DNA of 64,000 nt from JASGTU01 sp963821815. GTDB taxonomy: Bacteria; Chloroflexota; Anaerolineae; Caldilineales; Caldilineaceae. The notes under the pieces were generated by a model that worked only from the letters and a program-made list of their open reading frames with translations, ran no database searches and was not told the DNA's origin. The translations under genes and the position numbers were made by a program. The DNA lies in assembly GCA_963821815.1 (NCBI GenBank), contig CAWGFG010000006.1:806001-870000 (forward strand), in the 5' to 3' direction. Below, piece after piece: positions 26,438 to 36,219 of the stretch (positions within the stretch are counted from its first letter, which is position 1; each line of letters starts with the position of its first letter).

Positions 26438-27658
26438 CTAGCCGCCAAGCGCATCACTCGTTTCGACCGTGTTTTCATCCTCGGCATCGGCAGTCTGAAC
26501 TGAGTCTGTTGCAGCAGACACAGTCGGCACAGCCAATGATGCAGGTATAGCCGGCGGGCCTGTGGGAATCGGTTCGCATTTGGTGGCGTCCTTAGCATTC
26601 GCATTCACCATAGGGGCGGCATCCCACACGCCGTCCACAACAGATTGCACCTTGGCTGGATCCGTAATCAGCAACACGGCAGCGCCTTGCTCAGTGATGT
26701 AGCTGTCCAACTCCCGTAAAGTGATGCCACTGGCGCGCACATCCTGGGCATTTACTGCCATGCCGAAGCTCATGAGGTCAATTATATCCAGCAATGTGAG
26801 ATCGGAAGTGTACGACTGGTTGAACGCTTGCCAAAGCACGGGCAATTGCACGATCAGGTTCTTGCTGAGCGCTTGATCGCGCAGCGCCCAAAGCAACTGC
26901 CTCTGCCGGTTTGAACGCCCGATGTCATTTTCCTTCAGGCGCAGTCGCGCATACCAATACGCTGTATCACCGTCCATATGCACGTCGCCTGCAGGCAGCG
27001 TAAAGTATTCCCACTGGTTCGTGTCCAGGTTGTAAATCGGCTCGAAAAAGGGGCAATCCAAATGCACAGAGACGCCACCGACCGCATCAATTATGGACGC
27101 AAAACCAGTCATTTCGAAACGTACCCAATGCTCGGTACTAATTCCAAGAACGTCGTGAAGAATTTCCGATACCAGCGCAGGACCACCGCCGTCGACGTCG
27201 AGGAATTTCTCTCCGATGTAGTCAGCTTGATTGATACGCCCATAACCGTAATAAGGTATCTCAACATACAGGTCACGCGGAATGCTGAGCACGGCAATGC
27301 GATTCTCGGCACGGTCAATTCCGACGACCATGATGGTGTCTGTGCGCCAGCTAGAATCGTTCGGGCGCCGGTCTGTGCCAAGTATCAGGTAGTTGTCTGT
27401 CTCGCTCCAGGCGAACGCATTCTCCGAGCTGTGCGTATTCTGTAGTGCGACTTCGGCAGAGACGTTGCCCGGCTTCATAAATACACTGGCAAATGTTGAA
27501 GGGCCGATTTCTGGTGAGGGTACATCGCCTACGGGGGTCGTGATCTCTTGTTCAGGCGCTGGCGTGGGCATGCCAACAAAAACTGATTGCTTACATCCAG
27601 CCAGTGAAAGCAACGCTAAAATTGCAATGAATGAAAATAAGAAGCTTGCTTGACGCAA
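26438..27658 (-). CDS. LytR-CpsA-Psr (LCP) family lipoprotein
   Basis: This is 406 residues from TTG 27658, chosen because TTGGAG lies seven bases upstream and the signal peptide follows at once; a GTG at 27703 would add 15 residues. A lipobox LAGC predicts a lipoprotein. The LCP domain is clear: YLILGTDRRPNDSSWRTDT, the Arg-rich SIPRDLYVEIP, GRINQAD and ARLRLKENDIGRSNRQRQ. LCP enzymes transfer undecaprenyl-linked polymers to the cell wall or other acceptors outside the membrane, fitting the nearby polysaccharide genes. A clear terminator follows. Confidence 0.9.
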   Translation of the reverse strand: MRQASFLFSFIAILALLSLAGCKQSVFVGMPTPAPEQEITTPVGDVPSPEIGPSTFASVFMKPGNVSAEVALQNTHSSENAFAWSETDNYLILGTDRRPNDSSWRTDTIMVVGIDRAENRIAVLSIPRDLYVEIPYYGYGRINQADYIGEKFLDVDGGGPALVSEILHDVLGISTEHWVRFEMTGFASIIDAVGGVSVHLDCPFFEPIYNLDTNQWEYFTLPAGDVHMDGDTAYWYARLRLKENDIGRSNRQRQLLWALRDQALSKNLIVQLPVLWQAFNQSYTSDLTLLDIIDLMSFGMAVNAQDVRASGITLRELDSYITEQGAAVLLITDPAKVQSVVDGVWDAAPMVNANAKDATKCEPIPTGPPAIPASLAVPTVSAATDSVQTADAEDENTVETSDALGG

Positions 27659-27719
27659 GATAATCTCCAATTCTCGAAACCGAAGATCCCACACACGTAC
27701 CACGACGTATGGCGCGTCT

Positions 27720-28304
27720 CTATGTTACGCTTCCCTGGTTACGCCAGTTTCGTTCATCTTGCAGTTGTTGGAAGAGCCGCGCGCTAACATTGTAGTGCCA
27801 GTGATAGCCATGCCAGAATTCTTCCAGACGTTGATTGCCGCTCAGCTCGTATTCGCGAGCCTGAAGCACCATCTCAAGCTTGTCCGCGTCACGAACCAGC
27901 TTCGCCTCTGCCGACGCTGTCTGTTCGTACTCGTGCCAGAGTTTCTGGTACTCTGCGCCGCCAACAACGGATGCGAAAAGCTTCTCGATAGCTAGTGCTT
28001 CTGCATCGTGCTTGGTCTTGATACCTAGAACCTCTGACGTTTCCTTGGGCAAATCAGTGACTGAAGATTCCGACAGGTCGTGTACAAGAGCGATCAGGGC
28101 CACTCGTCCGATATCGAGCAAGTCTATGATATCGCCAGAAGAGTCGCGAATCTCCGCGTTGATCTCATGCGCGAGCATAGAGGCCACTACTGCCGTGCCG
28201 TAGGCGTGTTCAGCAACAGACTCCGGCTGTGGCACGCCTGCAAACAACCATCCAGTCCTCGGCAACCGCTTAAGCCGCAACACCTTCTCATAAAAAGCCA
28301 GCAT
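27720..28304 (-). CDS. HD-domain hydrolase (YfbR / 5'-deoxynucleotidase-like)
   Basis: This is 194 residues from ATG 28304, two bases after the cinA stop; a longer reading frame overlaps cinA and is unlikely. HD metal residues are visible as SVAEHAYGT (His), ALVHDLSES (His-Asp) and VRDADKLE (Asp). The pattern matches the YfbR/HDDC2 group of nucleoside 5'-monophosphate phosphohydrolases. Cytoplasmic, probably cotranslated with cinA. Confidence 0.85.
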   Translation of the reverse strand: MLAFYEKVLRLKRLPRTGWLFAGVPQPESVAEHAYGTAVVASMLAHEINAEIRDSSGDIIDLLDIGRVALIALVHDLSESSVTDLPKETSEVLGIKTKHDAEALAIEKLFASVVGGAEYQKLWHEYEQTASAEAKLVRDADKLEMVLQAREYELSGNQRLEEFWHGYHWHYNVSARLFQQLQDERNWRNQGSVT

Positions 28305-28306
28305 GT

Positions 28307-29554
28307 CTAGCGGAGTACTCGCCACAACATGGTCAACGCTTGGTTTCCAATACGGGTTGTCGAGAAATCCTCGGTGCTGCCATACGAGAGCTGGCGTACT
28401 TCTTCGGCGCCCTCCCCCACAAGCCCGATCCACGTCTGCCCATCGCCAGCATCATAAATACCGCCATCGGCTTCGTACGAACCGACGATGGCAAGTCCAA
28501 GGCTGGCGTCAGATATATTGCGTAAGGTATGCGCCACGCACAAAACATCTTCATCTTTGGTGTCGGCGCCAGGTATGAAGAGCACATCCACGATCGCTTG
28601 CGAAAGCTCGCCTTGGCGGACCTCGACTCCATAGCGTACCACATCCTTACCCCGTTCTACAGCTTCCAATCGGCCTCGCACACGGCCAAGCGTGTTCGTC
28701 TCTAGCAACGACACAGTCTTCTGCTGTGCCGCCAACAGCTGTACGACCACGCTCTCGATTGACTCATCCGGGGTGGTACTGTAGACATACTCGCCGATAA
28801 GCTCATGAATCGAAGCGGCCATTTCATCGATCATCGCTTCGGCAGCCGACTCCGTTTCTGCCCGCGCTGTGATGCGCACATCGGCCTGCGCTGTTTTCGC
28901 CGCCAAGCCCATTGTGGGATTACTCTCGTGCATAAACTTCGATAGCAGGTCGTCGAGCCTACTCTCACCGATGTCGATCGTTCGCAGAATTCTACGCCGA
29001 ATGACGCTTGGCTGCCCGCTCTTCTTGGCGAGATAGGGCAGAACCGAGTCAGTCATCAAGCGTTTCATTTCCCGTGGCACGCCCGGAATCGCAATGATCG
29101 CTCCTTGTTCGGCCTCGACGATGAACCCGGGGGCCGTACCTACGGGATTCGGAATCATTTCCGCGCCGGCTGGGAGCAGCGCCTGCTGCCGATTGTTATC
29201 CGTCATCTGTGCGCCGAAACGCTGAAAACGCGTGCGCAGCGTCTCCAGTGCGCCGTCATCCATCACCAGATCGCGACCGACCGCACCTGCAATGGCCTGC
29301 CTTGTGATATCGTCCACGGTTGGACCAAGCCCGCCAGTAACGATGATTACGTTGCTGCGTGAAAGCCCAAGCTGCAACACAGAGCGCAAACGCGCTTCGT
29401 TGTCGCCAACCGTTGTCTTGTAATATAGATTCACGCCGGCATCACGTAACTGCTGTGCGATCCAGGCAGCATTCGTGTCGACGATCTCCCCGAGCAGGAT
29501 TTCGGTACCGGTCGTGACGATTTCTACGGAAAATGAACTGTCGGTAGATGGCAT
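28307..29554 (-). CDS. cinA: CinA family protein (damage/competence-inducible)
   Basis: This is a 415-residue two-domain protein. The N-terminal molybdopterin-binding-like (MoCF) domain has VTTGTEILLGEIVDTN and TGGLGPTVDDITR. The C-terminal CinA domain, usually nicotinamide-mononucleotide deamidase, covers about residues 255-415 but its segment SLLETNTLGRVRGRL differs from the usual S-x-E-S-x-T-G-G, so the deamidase activity is doubtful. The N-terminal part may act as an ADP-ribose pyrophosphatase. ATG 29554 is 13 bases after the CpXC gene end. Confidence 0.87.
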   Translation of the reverse strand: MPSTDSSFSVEIVTTGTEILLGEIVDTNAAWIAQQLRDAGVNLYYKTTVGDNEARLRSVLQLGLSRSNVIIVTGGLGPTVDDITRQAIAGAVGRDLVMDDGALETLRTRFQRFGAQMTDNNRQQALLPAGAEMIPNPVGTAPGFIVEAEQGAIIAIPGVPREMKRLMTDSVLPYLAKKSGQPSVIRRRILRTIDIGESRLDDLLSKFMHESNPTMGLAAKTAQADVRITARAETESAAEAMIDEMAASIHELIGEYVYSTTPDESIESVVVQLLAAQQKTVSLLETNTLGRVRGRLEAVERGKDVVRYGVEVRQGELSQAIVDVLFIPGADTKDEDVLCVAHTLRNISDASLGLAIVGSYEADGGIYDAGDGQTWIGLVGEGAEEVRQLSYGSTEDFSTTRIGNQALTMLWRVLR

Positions 29555-29567
29555 CTGTACGCCCCCG

Positions 29568-31148
29568 CTACAGCATCAAGGCGACTTGCCCACGTATCGA
29601 TTTGATGCGATCGGCTGCGTGCGGTTGTCCGTTCTGACGCATTTGCTCTTCAAAGGTCTTCAGGTTGGTTAGGAAGTCTTTGTTGACGAGCTGCCGGTTT
29701 TCACGCAGAAGCTGACGCGCGGCTGCATCGTCGGGCGCCGATATCAAATCATTCAGAAGGCGCATATCCGGCGGCATCTGCTCTCGCAGGATCTCGAGTG
29801 CCTGCTGATAGATTCGCATGAAACGATGCGCAGCGCCAGCCGAATTGGATTCCTCCATGCGTCGAATGTTGTCTGCGACCAGAGCTAGGAAGGGTTCGTC
29901 GATATCTTCGATATGCTCTCGTAGCACTGCAGCAGTATCGGTTGCCTGCAAAACCTCCTGCAACAGCGCCTGGGCATGTTGCATTGATGCCTCCTGTGAC
30001 TGCTGCTGTTGAGCATTTACCTGCTCCTGGATTCCCATTAAGAATTGCCGAAGCTCTTCAAGCCTGGCTCGTTCTTCGTCGCTTTCGGCAGCCTCCATGC
30101 GTTGCGCCACCAGCATCAGGAACTCATAGTCCGCAGAAATGCCGGTTGCCAACGCAAACGTGCCGACCAATCTATCAGAATCCTCTTCGTCCCAAACGTC
30201 CAGCACGATCTCCAACAAATCCTCGCGCGTAGAGTCCTCATTGACCTTGCTGAGCATCTCTTGGACGCGCTCTGCCTGACGTTGCACTACCTGCCCGGCT
30301 TCAGTGCGCTCCACCAGCTTATCGCGCAGCATACGCAACTGGTCGACCTCCGGTGAGTCCTGAACCTGTGAGCGCGACATGACGAGAATCTGATCCAACA
30401 TGGTGAAAAACTCACGATCAATTAAGTTCTTGCCGCGTTCGATGGCGATATTCAATGCTGTATCGTCGTTCACGAGCGTCATTAGGCGTTGCAGCAGTTC
30501 GCCTTGATCGCGCTGCCGGTGCAACATTTCCGGCGTCACACCCTCAAACCCCCACAACTTTTCCATCATGCGCTGCATGTCCATGAAAGCCTGTGGCTGC
30601 AGCATATAGCCGCGCTGCTGCTCCTTTGGCACCTTGGCAAGCAACCGCCGTTGCAGATCGCCGATGATCTTTTGCTGCTGAAGATCGTCGCCTGCTTGGA
30701 ACGGCACGAACACGCCCAGAAACTTGTTATCAGGGTCATGCACCATCAGCGGTGCAGACAGCGGACCGCCAGTGCCACAGTTCTGACAGACGCCCACGTT
30801 GAGCTGCCCAGCCAATAAAGGCGAACGCAACTCAGGATCGGCGCCTAGGTCAATGATGGAAAAGATCGGTGCCACATACGTGTTTCCGCATGAGGGGCAA
30901 CGCACCTGCGCGCCCTGTGGAGGAAAGAGCAGATCGGACATACCCTGTCTCCCCGCCTGCTGTCCGAGGCGTTGAGGCGGCTGTTGCTTCGCTTGCTCTT
31001 TATCCTCAGTCGGGGTTGATTCCGCCGGTGTTTCCTTTTCCTCGTGCTTTTCCGACGCCGGTTTCGAAGATCGATACCCGGAAGGTAGTTCGATTTTACC
31101 CTCATTCGAAGGTTCGTTTTCTTGACCTGGCAATAATATGCCGCTCAT
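29568..31148 (-). CDS. CpXC-domain zinc protein with long helical region
   Basis: This is a 526-residue protein from ATG 31148 (ribosome site aaagga). A charged, low-complexity N-terminus of about 75 residues precedes the CpXC domain: C-P-S-C near residue 84 and C-Q-N-C near residue 121, a four-cysteine zinc site, followed by PLMVHDPDNKFLGVFVP. The remaining 350 residues are Gln/Glu/Leu-rich helices without a recognised domain. No signal peptide. CpXC proteins are of unknown function; this domain is common in Chloroflexota. Confidence 0.82.
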   Translation of the reverse strand: MSGILLPGQENEPSNEGKIELPSGYRSSKPASEKHEEKETPAESTPTEDKEQAKQQPPQRLGQQAGRQGMSDLLFPPQGAQVRCPSCGNTYVAPIFSIIDLGADPELRSPLLAGQLNVGVCQNCGTGGPLSAPLMVHDPDNKFLGVFVPFQAGDDLQQQKIIGDLQRRLLAKVPKEQQRGYMLQPQAFMDMQRMMEKLWGFEGVTPEMLHRQRDQGELLQRLMTLVNDDTALNIAIERGKNLIDREFFTMLDQILVMSRSQVQDSPEVDQLRMLRDKLVERTEAGQVVQRQAERVQEMLSKVNEDSTREDLLEIVLDVWDEEDSDRLVGTFALATGISADYEFLMLVAQRMEAAESDEERARLEELRQFLMGIQEQVNAQQQQSQEASMQHAQALLQEVLQATDTAAVLREHIEDIDEPFLALVADNIRRMEESNSAGAAHRFMRIYQQALEILREQMPPDMRLLNDLISAPDDAAARQLLRENRQLVNKDFLTNLKTFEEQMRQNGQPHAADRIKSIRGQVALML

Positions 31149-31367
31149 AATTTATCCTTTATTCATTCGGGCCTCGTAGTAGGCCATATCCATCGATTGT
31201 ACATGAAAGCGAGCGTCGGACCAAGTCATCACCCCGGTCAAGTCGAGTCCATATCCGGTTTACTCAGCCGAAAGTCGGGGTTTTGATGGACGCGGGCGGT
31301 ACAGTCATCGAGCGCGATAGACGCCTGCCTTTGCAATCTCTGAACACTCGGGTTACCGCATTAAGCA

Positions 31368-32282
31368 CTAGGGATAGGGAATGGCGATGGGGCGCACGCC
31401 GGGGGCGTTCACAATGGGAGGCGATGACTCGATACCCAGATCACTTTGAATGCTCAATGGTTCCGGAGCTTGCAAGTAGTCTGAAGCAGCCAAATAGCCG
31501 GCCCGGAACATGGAGCTGGTCTGCGAAAAGTCCTTGAACGAGGTCCCGGAGAATGCGCTGATGTGGATATAATGCAGATCGATCGCATCGTTCTCGCGAG
31601 CACGTGCCAGATCGCGAATGAGCGACTGCACAATCATCGTGTTCAATGCTCGATGACCGACATCGACGACGCCTTCCGCGTAGTCTGATTCAACCTCGTC
31701 GTTGGAGACGTTAATCACGTAAATCTCTGTCGCACCACGATCCATGGCATAGCTGGCGGAAACATTCGCCAGTATTCCGCCGTCCACCAGCTGCAAGTCA
31801 TAGTACTCCACAGGCGGATGGATCACAGGCACTGATGCACTCGCCAGCACCGCATCAACAACCGGCGCACGCGGGTCCTCACCAAACATATAGAGCGTGT
31901 TGGTGCGCAGATCCGCCGCCGGCACGAAGAGTCGGATATGCAACTGACCAAAACGTGAGATGCCGTTTGGCATGGTGGACTGGATGAGTTCACGAACCCC
32001 GTCACTTGGATAAAGGCTATTCATTCTGCGGAAGACGCGCCAACCGACGGTTAGCATGTTGCCAGGGTATACCGTCTTCGCATCCACACTCAGCCACTTT
32101 TTCTGGAGCGCCTCAACCGAACTGAAGTTGAAGCCTCGCGCGGCGATAAAGGCAGCATTGATCGCGCCGACTGACGTGCCAACCAGCATCTTCGGTCGTA
32201 CACCCGCTTCCAACAGAGCGCGCAATGCACCGACCTCCAACGGTCCTCGATTTCCGCCACCGCTCAACACGAAAGCAATCAT
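31368..32282 (-). CDS. Patatin-like phospholipase
   Basis: This is 304 residues. The oxyanion-hole motif SGGGNRG (residues 7-13), the nucleophile elbow G-T-S-V-G near residue 39 and the catalytic Asp in LVDGGI make an intact Ser-Asp dyad. Bacterial patatins hydrolyse phospholipid or lipid acyl esters. No signal peptide; ATG 32282 follows gaggcg. A 219-base gap separates it from the CpXC gene upstream of its 3' end. Confidence 0.9.
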   Translation of the reverse strand: MIAFVLSGGGNRGPLEVGALRALLEAGVRPKMLVGTSVGAINAAFIAARGFNFSSVEALQKKWLSVDAKTVYPGNMLTVGWRVFRRMNSLYPSDGVRELIQSTMPNGISRFGQLHIRLFVPAADLRTNTLYMFGEDPRAPVVDAVLASASVPVIHPPVEYYDLQLVDGGILANVSASYAMDRGATEIYVINVSNDEVESDYAEGVVDVGHRALNTMIVQSLIRDLARARENDAIDLHYIHISAFSGTSFKDFSQTSSMFRAGYLAASDYLQAPEPLSIQSDLGIESSPPIVNAPGVRPIAIPYP

Positions 32283-32363
32283 CGTCGCCTCAACTGGTCT
32301 CTCAGCAGTTCAGGACAGACCGCACAGGCAGTTATTGGTTCAATTGCGTGGGAACACAAATGT

Positions 32364-33065
32364 CTACCCATCCTTGCCTGCGATCACAACCACATACTCA
32401 CCCTTCAGCTTCTTTCCATCCACATCGCGATGCAAATCAGACAACATGCCGCGTTCGACACGCTCAAACATCTTGGTCAGGTCCTTTGCGATCGCCGCCT
32501 GCCGATCACCGTATACCTCAATGGCGTCTTCCAGAAATGCAGCCAGGCGATACTGACTCTCGTAAAAAACCAGCGTGTGCGGTGAATCAGCGTCGATGCC
32601 CAAGAACCGTTGGCGCGCACCTCGTTTGCGTGGCGGAAAGCCCCTGTACGTAAAACTGTGGACCGGAAGCCCAGACAGCACGATCGCCATGGTCAATGCC
32701 GCTGGTCCTGGCGCCATGGTTACCTCGATACTCGGCTCTTCAGACTGTTCCTCCTCACGATCTTGGAGAACTCGGCGCACAATTGTGAATCCCGGATCGG
32801 AAATACCCGGCGTACCCGCATCAGACACGACAGCCACATCCTGTCCGGCGCGAAGAAAGCCCATGATTCGCTCGCCCGCCTGCTCTTCATTGTGTTCGTG
32901 AAACGAAATCTGCTGTGCGTCGATATCGAAGTGCTTAAGCAGACGACCGGTCTTTCGTGTGTCCTCGCTGGCAACCACATCCACGCTGCCCAAGATTTCC
33001 AGCGCCCGCAGCGTGATATCCTGCAGATTGCCTATTGGTGTCGCTACAAGATAGAGCGTTGACAT
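32364..33065 (-). CDS. rsmI: 16S rRNA (cytidine1402-2'-O)-methyltransferase
   Basis: This is 233 residues of the tetrapyrrole-methylase fold. RsmI hallmarks are VATPIGNLQDITLRALEIL at the N-terminus, ASEDTRKTGRLL, VVSDAGTPGISDPG and FESQYRLAAFL (usually FES-H-R). It uses SAM to methylate C1402 in the decoding centre. The C-terminus is short, without the extra domain of some homologues. ATG 33065; ends 82 bases before the patatin start. Confidence 0.92.
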   Translation of the reverse strand: MSTLYLVATPIGNLQDITLRALEILGSVDVVASEDTRKTGRLLKHFDIDAQQISFHEHNEEQAGERIMGFLRAGQDVAVVSDAGTPGISDPGFTIVRRVLQDREEEQSEEPSIEVTMAPGPAALTMAIVLSGLPVHSFTYRGFPPRKRGARQRFLGIDADSPHTLVFYESQYRLAAFLEDAIEVYGDRQAAIAKDLTKMFERVERGMLSDLHRDVDGKKLKGEYVVVIAGKDG

Positions 33066-33087
33066 TGGCGTCGTTGGGTTGACGGAG

Positions 33088-33681
33088 CTATATCGTCAAC
33101 GTGCCTTTCGTGCTAGGTACGCCTTTGCGCCTGGCATCGATGGTCCATGCACCGTACAGCGCTCGTCCGAGCGCTTTGAAAAGCGCTTCTACTTTGTGAT
33201 GGTCATTGCGACCATACAGCACGTGAGCATGCAGATTGAGTCGACCATGCATGGCGACAGACTCAAACAAGTGAAACAGCATGTCGGTGCCTAGTTGCCC
33301 AACGCGCGGCGTCACAAATTCAGCATCAAAGACCGAATAGGGCCGACCGCCCAAATCCACCACCACGCGAGCCAACGCTTCATCCATGGGCACGTAGCTG
33401 TGCCATGTTCGTATGATTCCCGTGCGATCGCCGAGCGCCTCATCGATCGCTTTGCCCAGGCAAATCATTACATCTTCTGCCGCATGATGTTCGTCGATGT
33501 GCAAATCGCCTGTGCACTTGACATCCAAGTCCATCAGTCCATGGCTCGCCATCAGCGTTAGCATATGGTCCAGGAAACCGATTCCCGTTGCCGCCGAAAC
33601 TTTGCCGTTGCCGTCTAGCGTCAATGATAGGCTGACTTTGGTTTCCTTTGTCTCACGTTGGATAGTTGCTGTGCGCGCCAT
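33088..33681 (-). CDS. hisB: Imidazoleglycerol-phosphate dehydratase
   Basis: This is a 197-residue, full-length single-domain enzyme. Metal-binding motifs DEHHAAEDV and HHKVEALFKALG are intact, and LDHMLTLMASHGL and the R-x-Y substrate segment are present. It catalyses the sixth step of histidine synthesis, removing water from imidazole glycerol phosphate. It follows hisC by 63 bases in the hisD-hisC-hisB order. Confidence 0.95.
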   Translation of the reverse strand: MARTATIQRETKETKVSLSLTLDGNGKVSAATGIGFLDHMLTLMASHGLMDLDVKCTGDLHIDEHHAAEDVMICLGKAIDEALGDRTGIIRTWHSYVPMDEALARVVVDLGGRPYSVFDAEFVTPRVGQLGTDMLFHLFESVAMHGRLNLHAHVLYGRNDHHKVEALFKALGRALYGAWTIDARRKGVPSTKGTLTI

Positions 33682-33744
33682 TGTTGCCTCCCGCTCGGAT
33701 TGACGACGATATACGATATTTCGTTGCTGGCTAATCCACCGACG

Positions 33745-34857
33745 CTATGCCTTGCTAAGCACTTCCATGAGACGGTCAGTCTGGTCTGGTCGTCCAACAG
33801 AGATACGAATACAATCCTCAAGGCCGGGCGACGAATAATAACGTACCATGACGCCCTTCTGCTCCAGGAAGCGCTTCAATTCACCGGCATTCCGTCCCCG
33901 AACGCGGCAGAGGATGAAATTCGATTGCGACGGCCAAGGCAGCAGATATCCGATGCCGCCAAGCAAGCCGAACATCCGCTCACGCTCCTCACGAAGCCAA
34001 TGCGCCCGTTCCTCCAAAACATCGCTGCTGTGTAAGCTTGCAATTCCCGCCACGCTTGCAGCTGCATTCACGTTATACGGCTGCTTAAACTTCCACAGGT
34101 GCGGCATCAGCCACTGCGGACAGACCGCATAACCGAGCCGCAAACCGGCAAGCCCGGCGACCTTGCTAAACGTGCGAATCACGACAAGATTGTCATGGTC
34201 CGTCACCCAAGCTGCCCGGCTTTCATAGTCCGAAAACTCCACATATGCCTCGTCCAGCACCACCATGACGGGTACATCGAGGAGCTGATGCAACTCATCA
34301 TCGGGCAGCCAGTTGCCGGTAGGATTGTTGGGCGCTGTCACAAAGAGCAGCTTTACCGGATGATCGGGTCCAGAATCCTGAGTGACGCGTGCGATTGCCG
34401 CCACATCCAGACCATACACTTCATTGCGCCACACATCTTCAACCACGCCACCGTTAATGATGGTATCGAAACGATACATTCCAAAGGTCGGCGGGCAGTT
34501 GATGATTCGGTCGCCAGGTTCGATGAACATACGGCATAGGTAATCGAGCATTTCATCGGCGCCGTGAGTCGCCAGCACACTGCCAACTTCCACGCCGAGA
34601 TACTCGGCCAACAGTGTGCGGAGCTCAGTCTGCTCGGGATCTGGGTAGATGTGATAGTAGGAATATTCCGCTAACGCTTCTGCAACGGCAGGTACCGGAC
34701 CGTATGGATTCTCGTTCGCATCCAGCTTCACAATCTGTGAGGGATTTATGCCAAGCCTTCGACTCAGCACATCGAACGGCTGAATGGGCGTGTACGGCTC
34801 AAGCGCAGCTATGTCTCGCCGCAGCATCGACTCCAAATCATCGACTTGTGCGTCCAT
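33745..34857 (-). CDS. hisC: Histidinol-phosphate aminotransferase
   Basis: This is a 370-residue fold-type I PLP aminotransferase. It has KLDANENPYGP near the start, the PLP-lysine segment FSKVAGLAGLRLGY, VLDEAYVEF (Asp/Tyr of the cofactor site) and the C-terminal SNFILCRV and IRISVGRPDQ. It transaminates imidazole acetol phosphate with glutamate. The start overlaps the hisD stop by one base (TGATG), so the two are translationally coupled. Confidence 0.95.
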   Translation of the reverse strand: MDAQVDDLESMLRRDIAALEPYTPIQPFDVLSRRLGINPSQIVKLDANENPYGPVPAVAEALAEYSYYHIYPDPEQTELRTLLAEYLGVEVGSVLATHGADEMLDYLCRMFIEPGDRIINCPPTFGMYRFDTIINGGVVEDVWRNEVYGLDVAAIARVTQDSGPDHPVKLLFVTAPNNPTGNWLPDDELHQLLDVPVMVVLDEAYVEFSDYESRAAWVTDHDNLVVIRTFSKVAGLAGLRLGYAVCPQWLMPHLWKFKQPYNVNAAASVAGIASLHSSDVLEERAHWLREERERMFGLLGGIGYLLPWPSQSNFILCRVRGRNAGELKRFLEQKGVMVRYYSSPGLEDCIRISVGRPDQTDRLMEVLSKA

Positions 34858-36191
34858 CAGTCATCCTCATCCAGCCGGTACTGGACTGCCGCCGCATGCG
34901 CATCTAGACCCTCGGCTGTTGCCAACGTAGCTGCGGCGGGTCCGATGTGACGCAGCGCCTGTTCATTCAAGCCGACCAGACTGATTATCTTTACGAAATC
35001 AGTCACGTTGATCGGGCTGGCAAATCGTGCCGTGCCGCCGGTTGGCATAACATGACTCGGACCGGCTACGTAGTCGCCTAATACCTCAAAGCTGCGTTCG
35101 CCCAGGAAGATACCGCCCGCGCTCTGCACTTTGCTCACGTACTCCCACGGGTTGTCGACGAGCAGACACAGATGCTCCGGCGCATAGGTATTCGCGAGTT
35201 CAAATGACTGGTCCAAGTTTTCTGTCACGACGATGCCGCTCTTGTTGGCAAGTGAACCGGCTATGATCTGGGAGCGATTACGGTCTTCGAGTTGACGCAT
35301 TACCGCTGCCTGTACTTTGAGGGCGAGTTCGTTGCTGTGCGTCAGCAAGATTGCACTGGCGATCGTGTCATGTTCCGCCTGTGCGAGCATATCGGCCGCA
35401 GCCAGTTCCGCATCAGCGTTCTCGTCGGCGATAACGACTGTTTCCGTCGGTCCGGGCAACCCATCGATGCCCACCATGCCAAAAACCTGACGTTTCGCTA
35501 ATGTCGTGAACAGATTGCCCGGCCCGCAAATCTTGTCGACACGCGGTACGGTCTCCGTTCCGAAGGCTAACGCAGCGATAGCTTGTGCCCCGCCGGAAAC
35601 ATACACTGCATCAACGCCTGCAATTTCAGCAGCGACCAGTATCGTCGGGTGCGGTTCGCCTGTTTCCTTCTGCGGCGGCGTTATGACGACTACCTTCTCG
35701 ACGCCCGCTACGCGTGCTGGGATCGCGCTCATGAGCAACGAACTGGGCAAGGGCGCCGTGCCGCCCGGAACGTACACGCCGATCTTTTCAATAGGACGGA
35801 TGAGTTGTCCCAGCGTACCTTCGTCGCTATTGCAGATCCAGCTGATGGAGGGCTGATGTCGGTGAAAGTCCTCGATCCGCCTCGCTGCCAGGCGCATGGC
35901 CTGTGCGATGCTGTTGTCTATCTGGTCATAAGCAGCCTTGGCTGCCTGCGCCGGGGTTTCAATGTAATTGAGCTCGACGCCATCTATGCGGGACGACCAC
36001 TCCAGCAGGGACGCGTCCCCTCGCTGGCGCACATCATGCAGAATACGACGCACAGCTTCATCAGGACTGATTGCCTCGCCGAAAATTCTTTTGATTCCGT
36101 TCGCGATGGCTGGGGAAACGGAGACCTCATCCCACATTGTCCGCTGCAGGATGCTCTTGCGTGCTGTTTCGACGTCGATGATGCGCATCAT
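34857..36191 (-). CDS. hisD: Histidinol dehydrogenase
   Basis: This is a 444-residue zinc enzyme carrying out the last two oxidations to histidine. Characteristic blocks are YVPGGTAPLPSSLLMSAIPARVAGV, VDKICGPGN, GIDGLPGPTE, AQAEHDTIASAILLT, NTYAPEHLCLL and GDYVAGPSHVMPTGG with intact Glu/His catalytic residues. Starts at paired ATGs 36191/36188. First of the hisD-hisC-hisB run. Confidence 0.96.
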   Translation of the reverse strand: MMRIIDVETARKSILQRTMWDEVSVSPAIANGIKRIFGEAISPDEAVRRILHDVRQRGDASLLEWSSRIDGVELNYIETPAQAAKAAYDQIDNSIAQAMRLAARRIEDFHRHQPSISWICNSDEGTLGQLIRPIEKIGVYVPGGTAPLPSSLLMSAIPARVAGVEKVVVITPPQKETGEPHPTILVAAEIAGVDAVYVSGGAQAIAALAFGTETVPRVDKICGPGNLFTTLAKRQVFGMVGIDGLPGPTETVVIADENADAELAAADMLAQAEHDTIASAILLTHSNELALKVQAAVMRQLEDRNRSQIIAGSLANKSGIVVTENLDQSFELANTYAPEHLCLLVDNPWEYVSKVQSAGGIFLGERSFEVLGDYVAGPSHVMPTGGTARFASPINVTDFVKIISLVGLNEQALRHIGPAAATLATAEGLDAHAAAVQYRLDEDD

Positions 36192-36219
36192 TTCCCTGCT
36201 CCAATTGCGTGGTAGGATG

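Noticed and set aside
28305..28433. Longer N-terminus for the HD hydrolase
   Set aside because: It would overlap the 3' end of cinA by over 120 bases and has no family sequence; ATG 28304 is a natural start.
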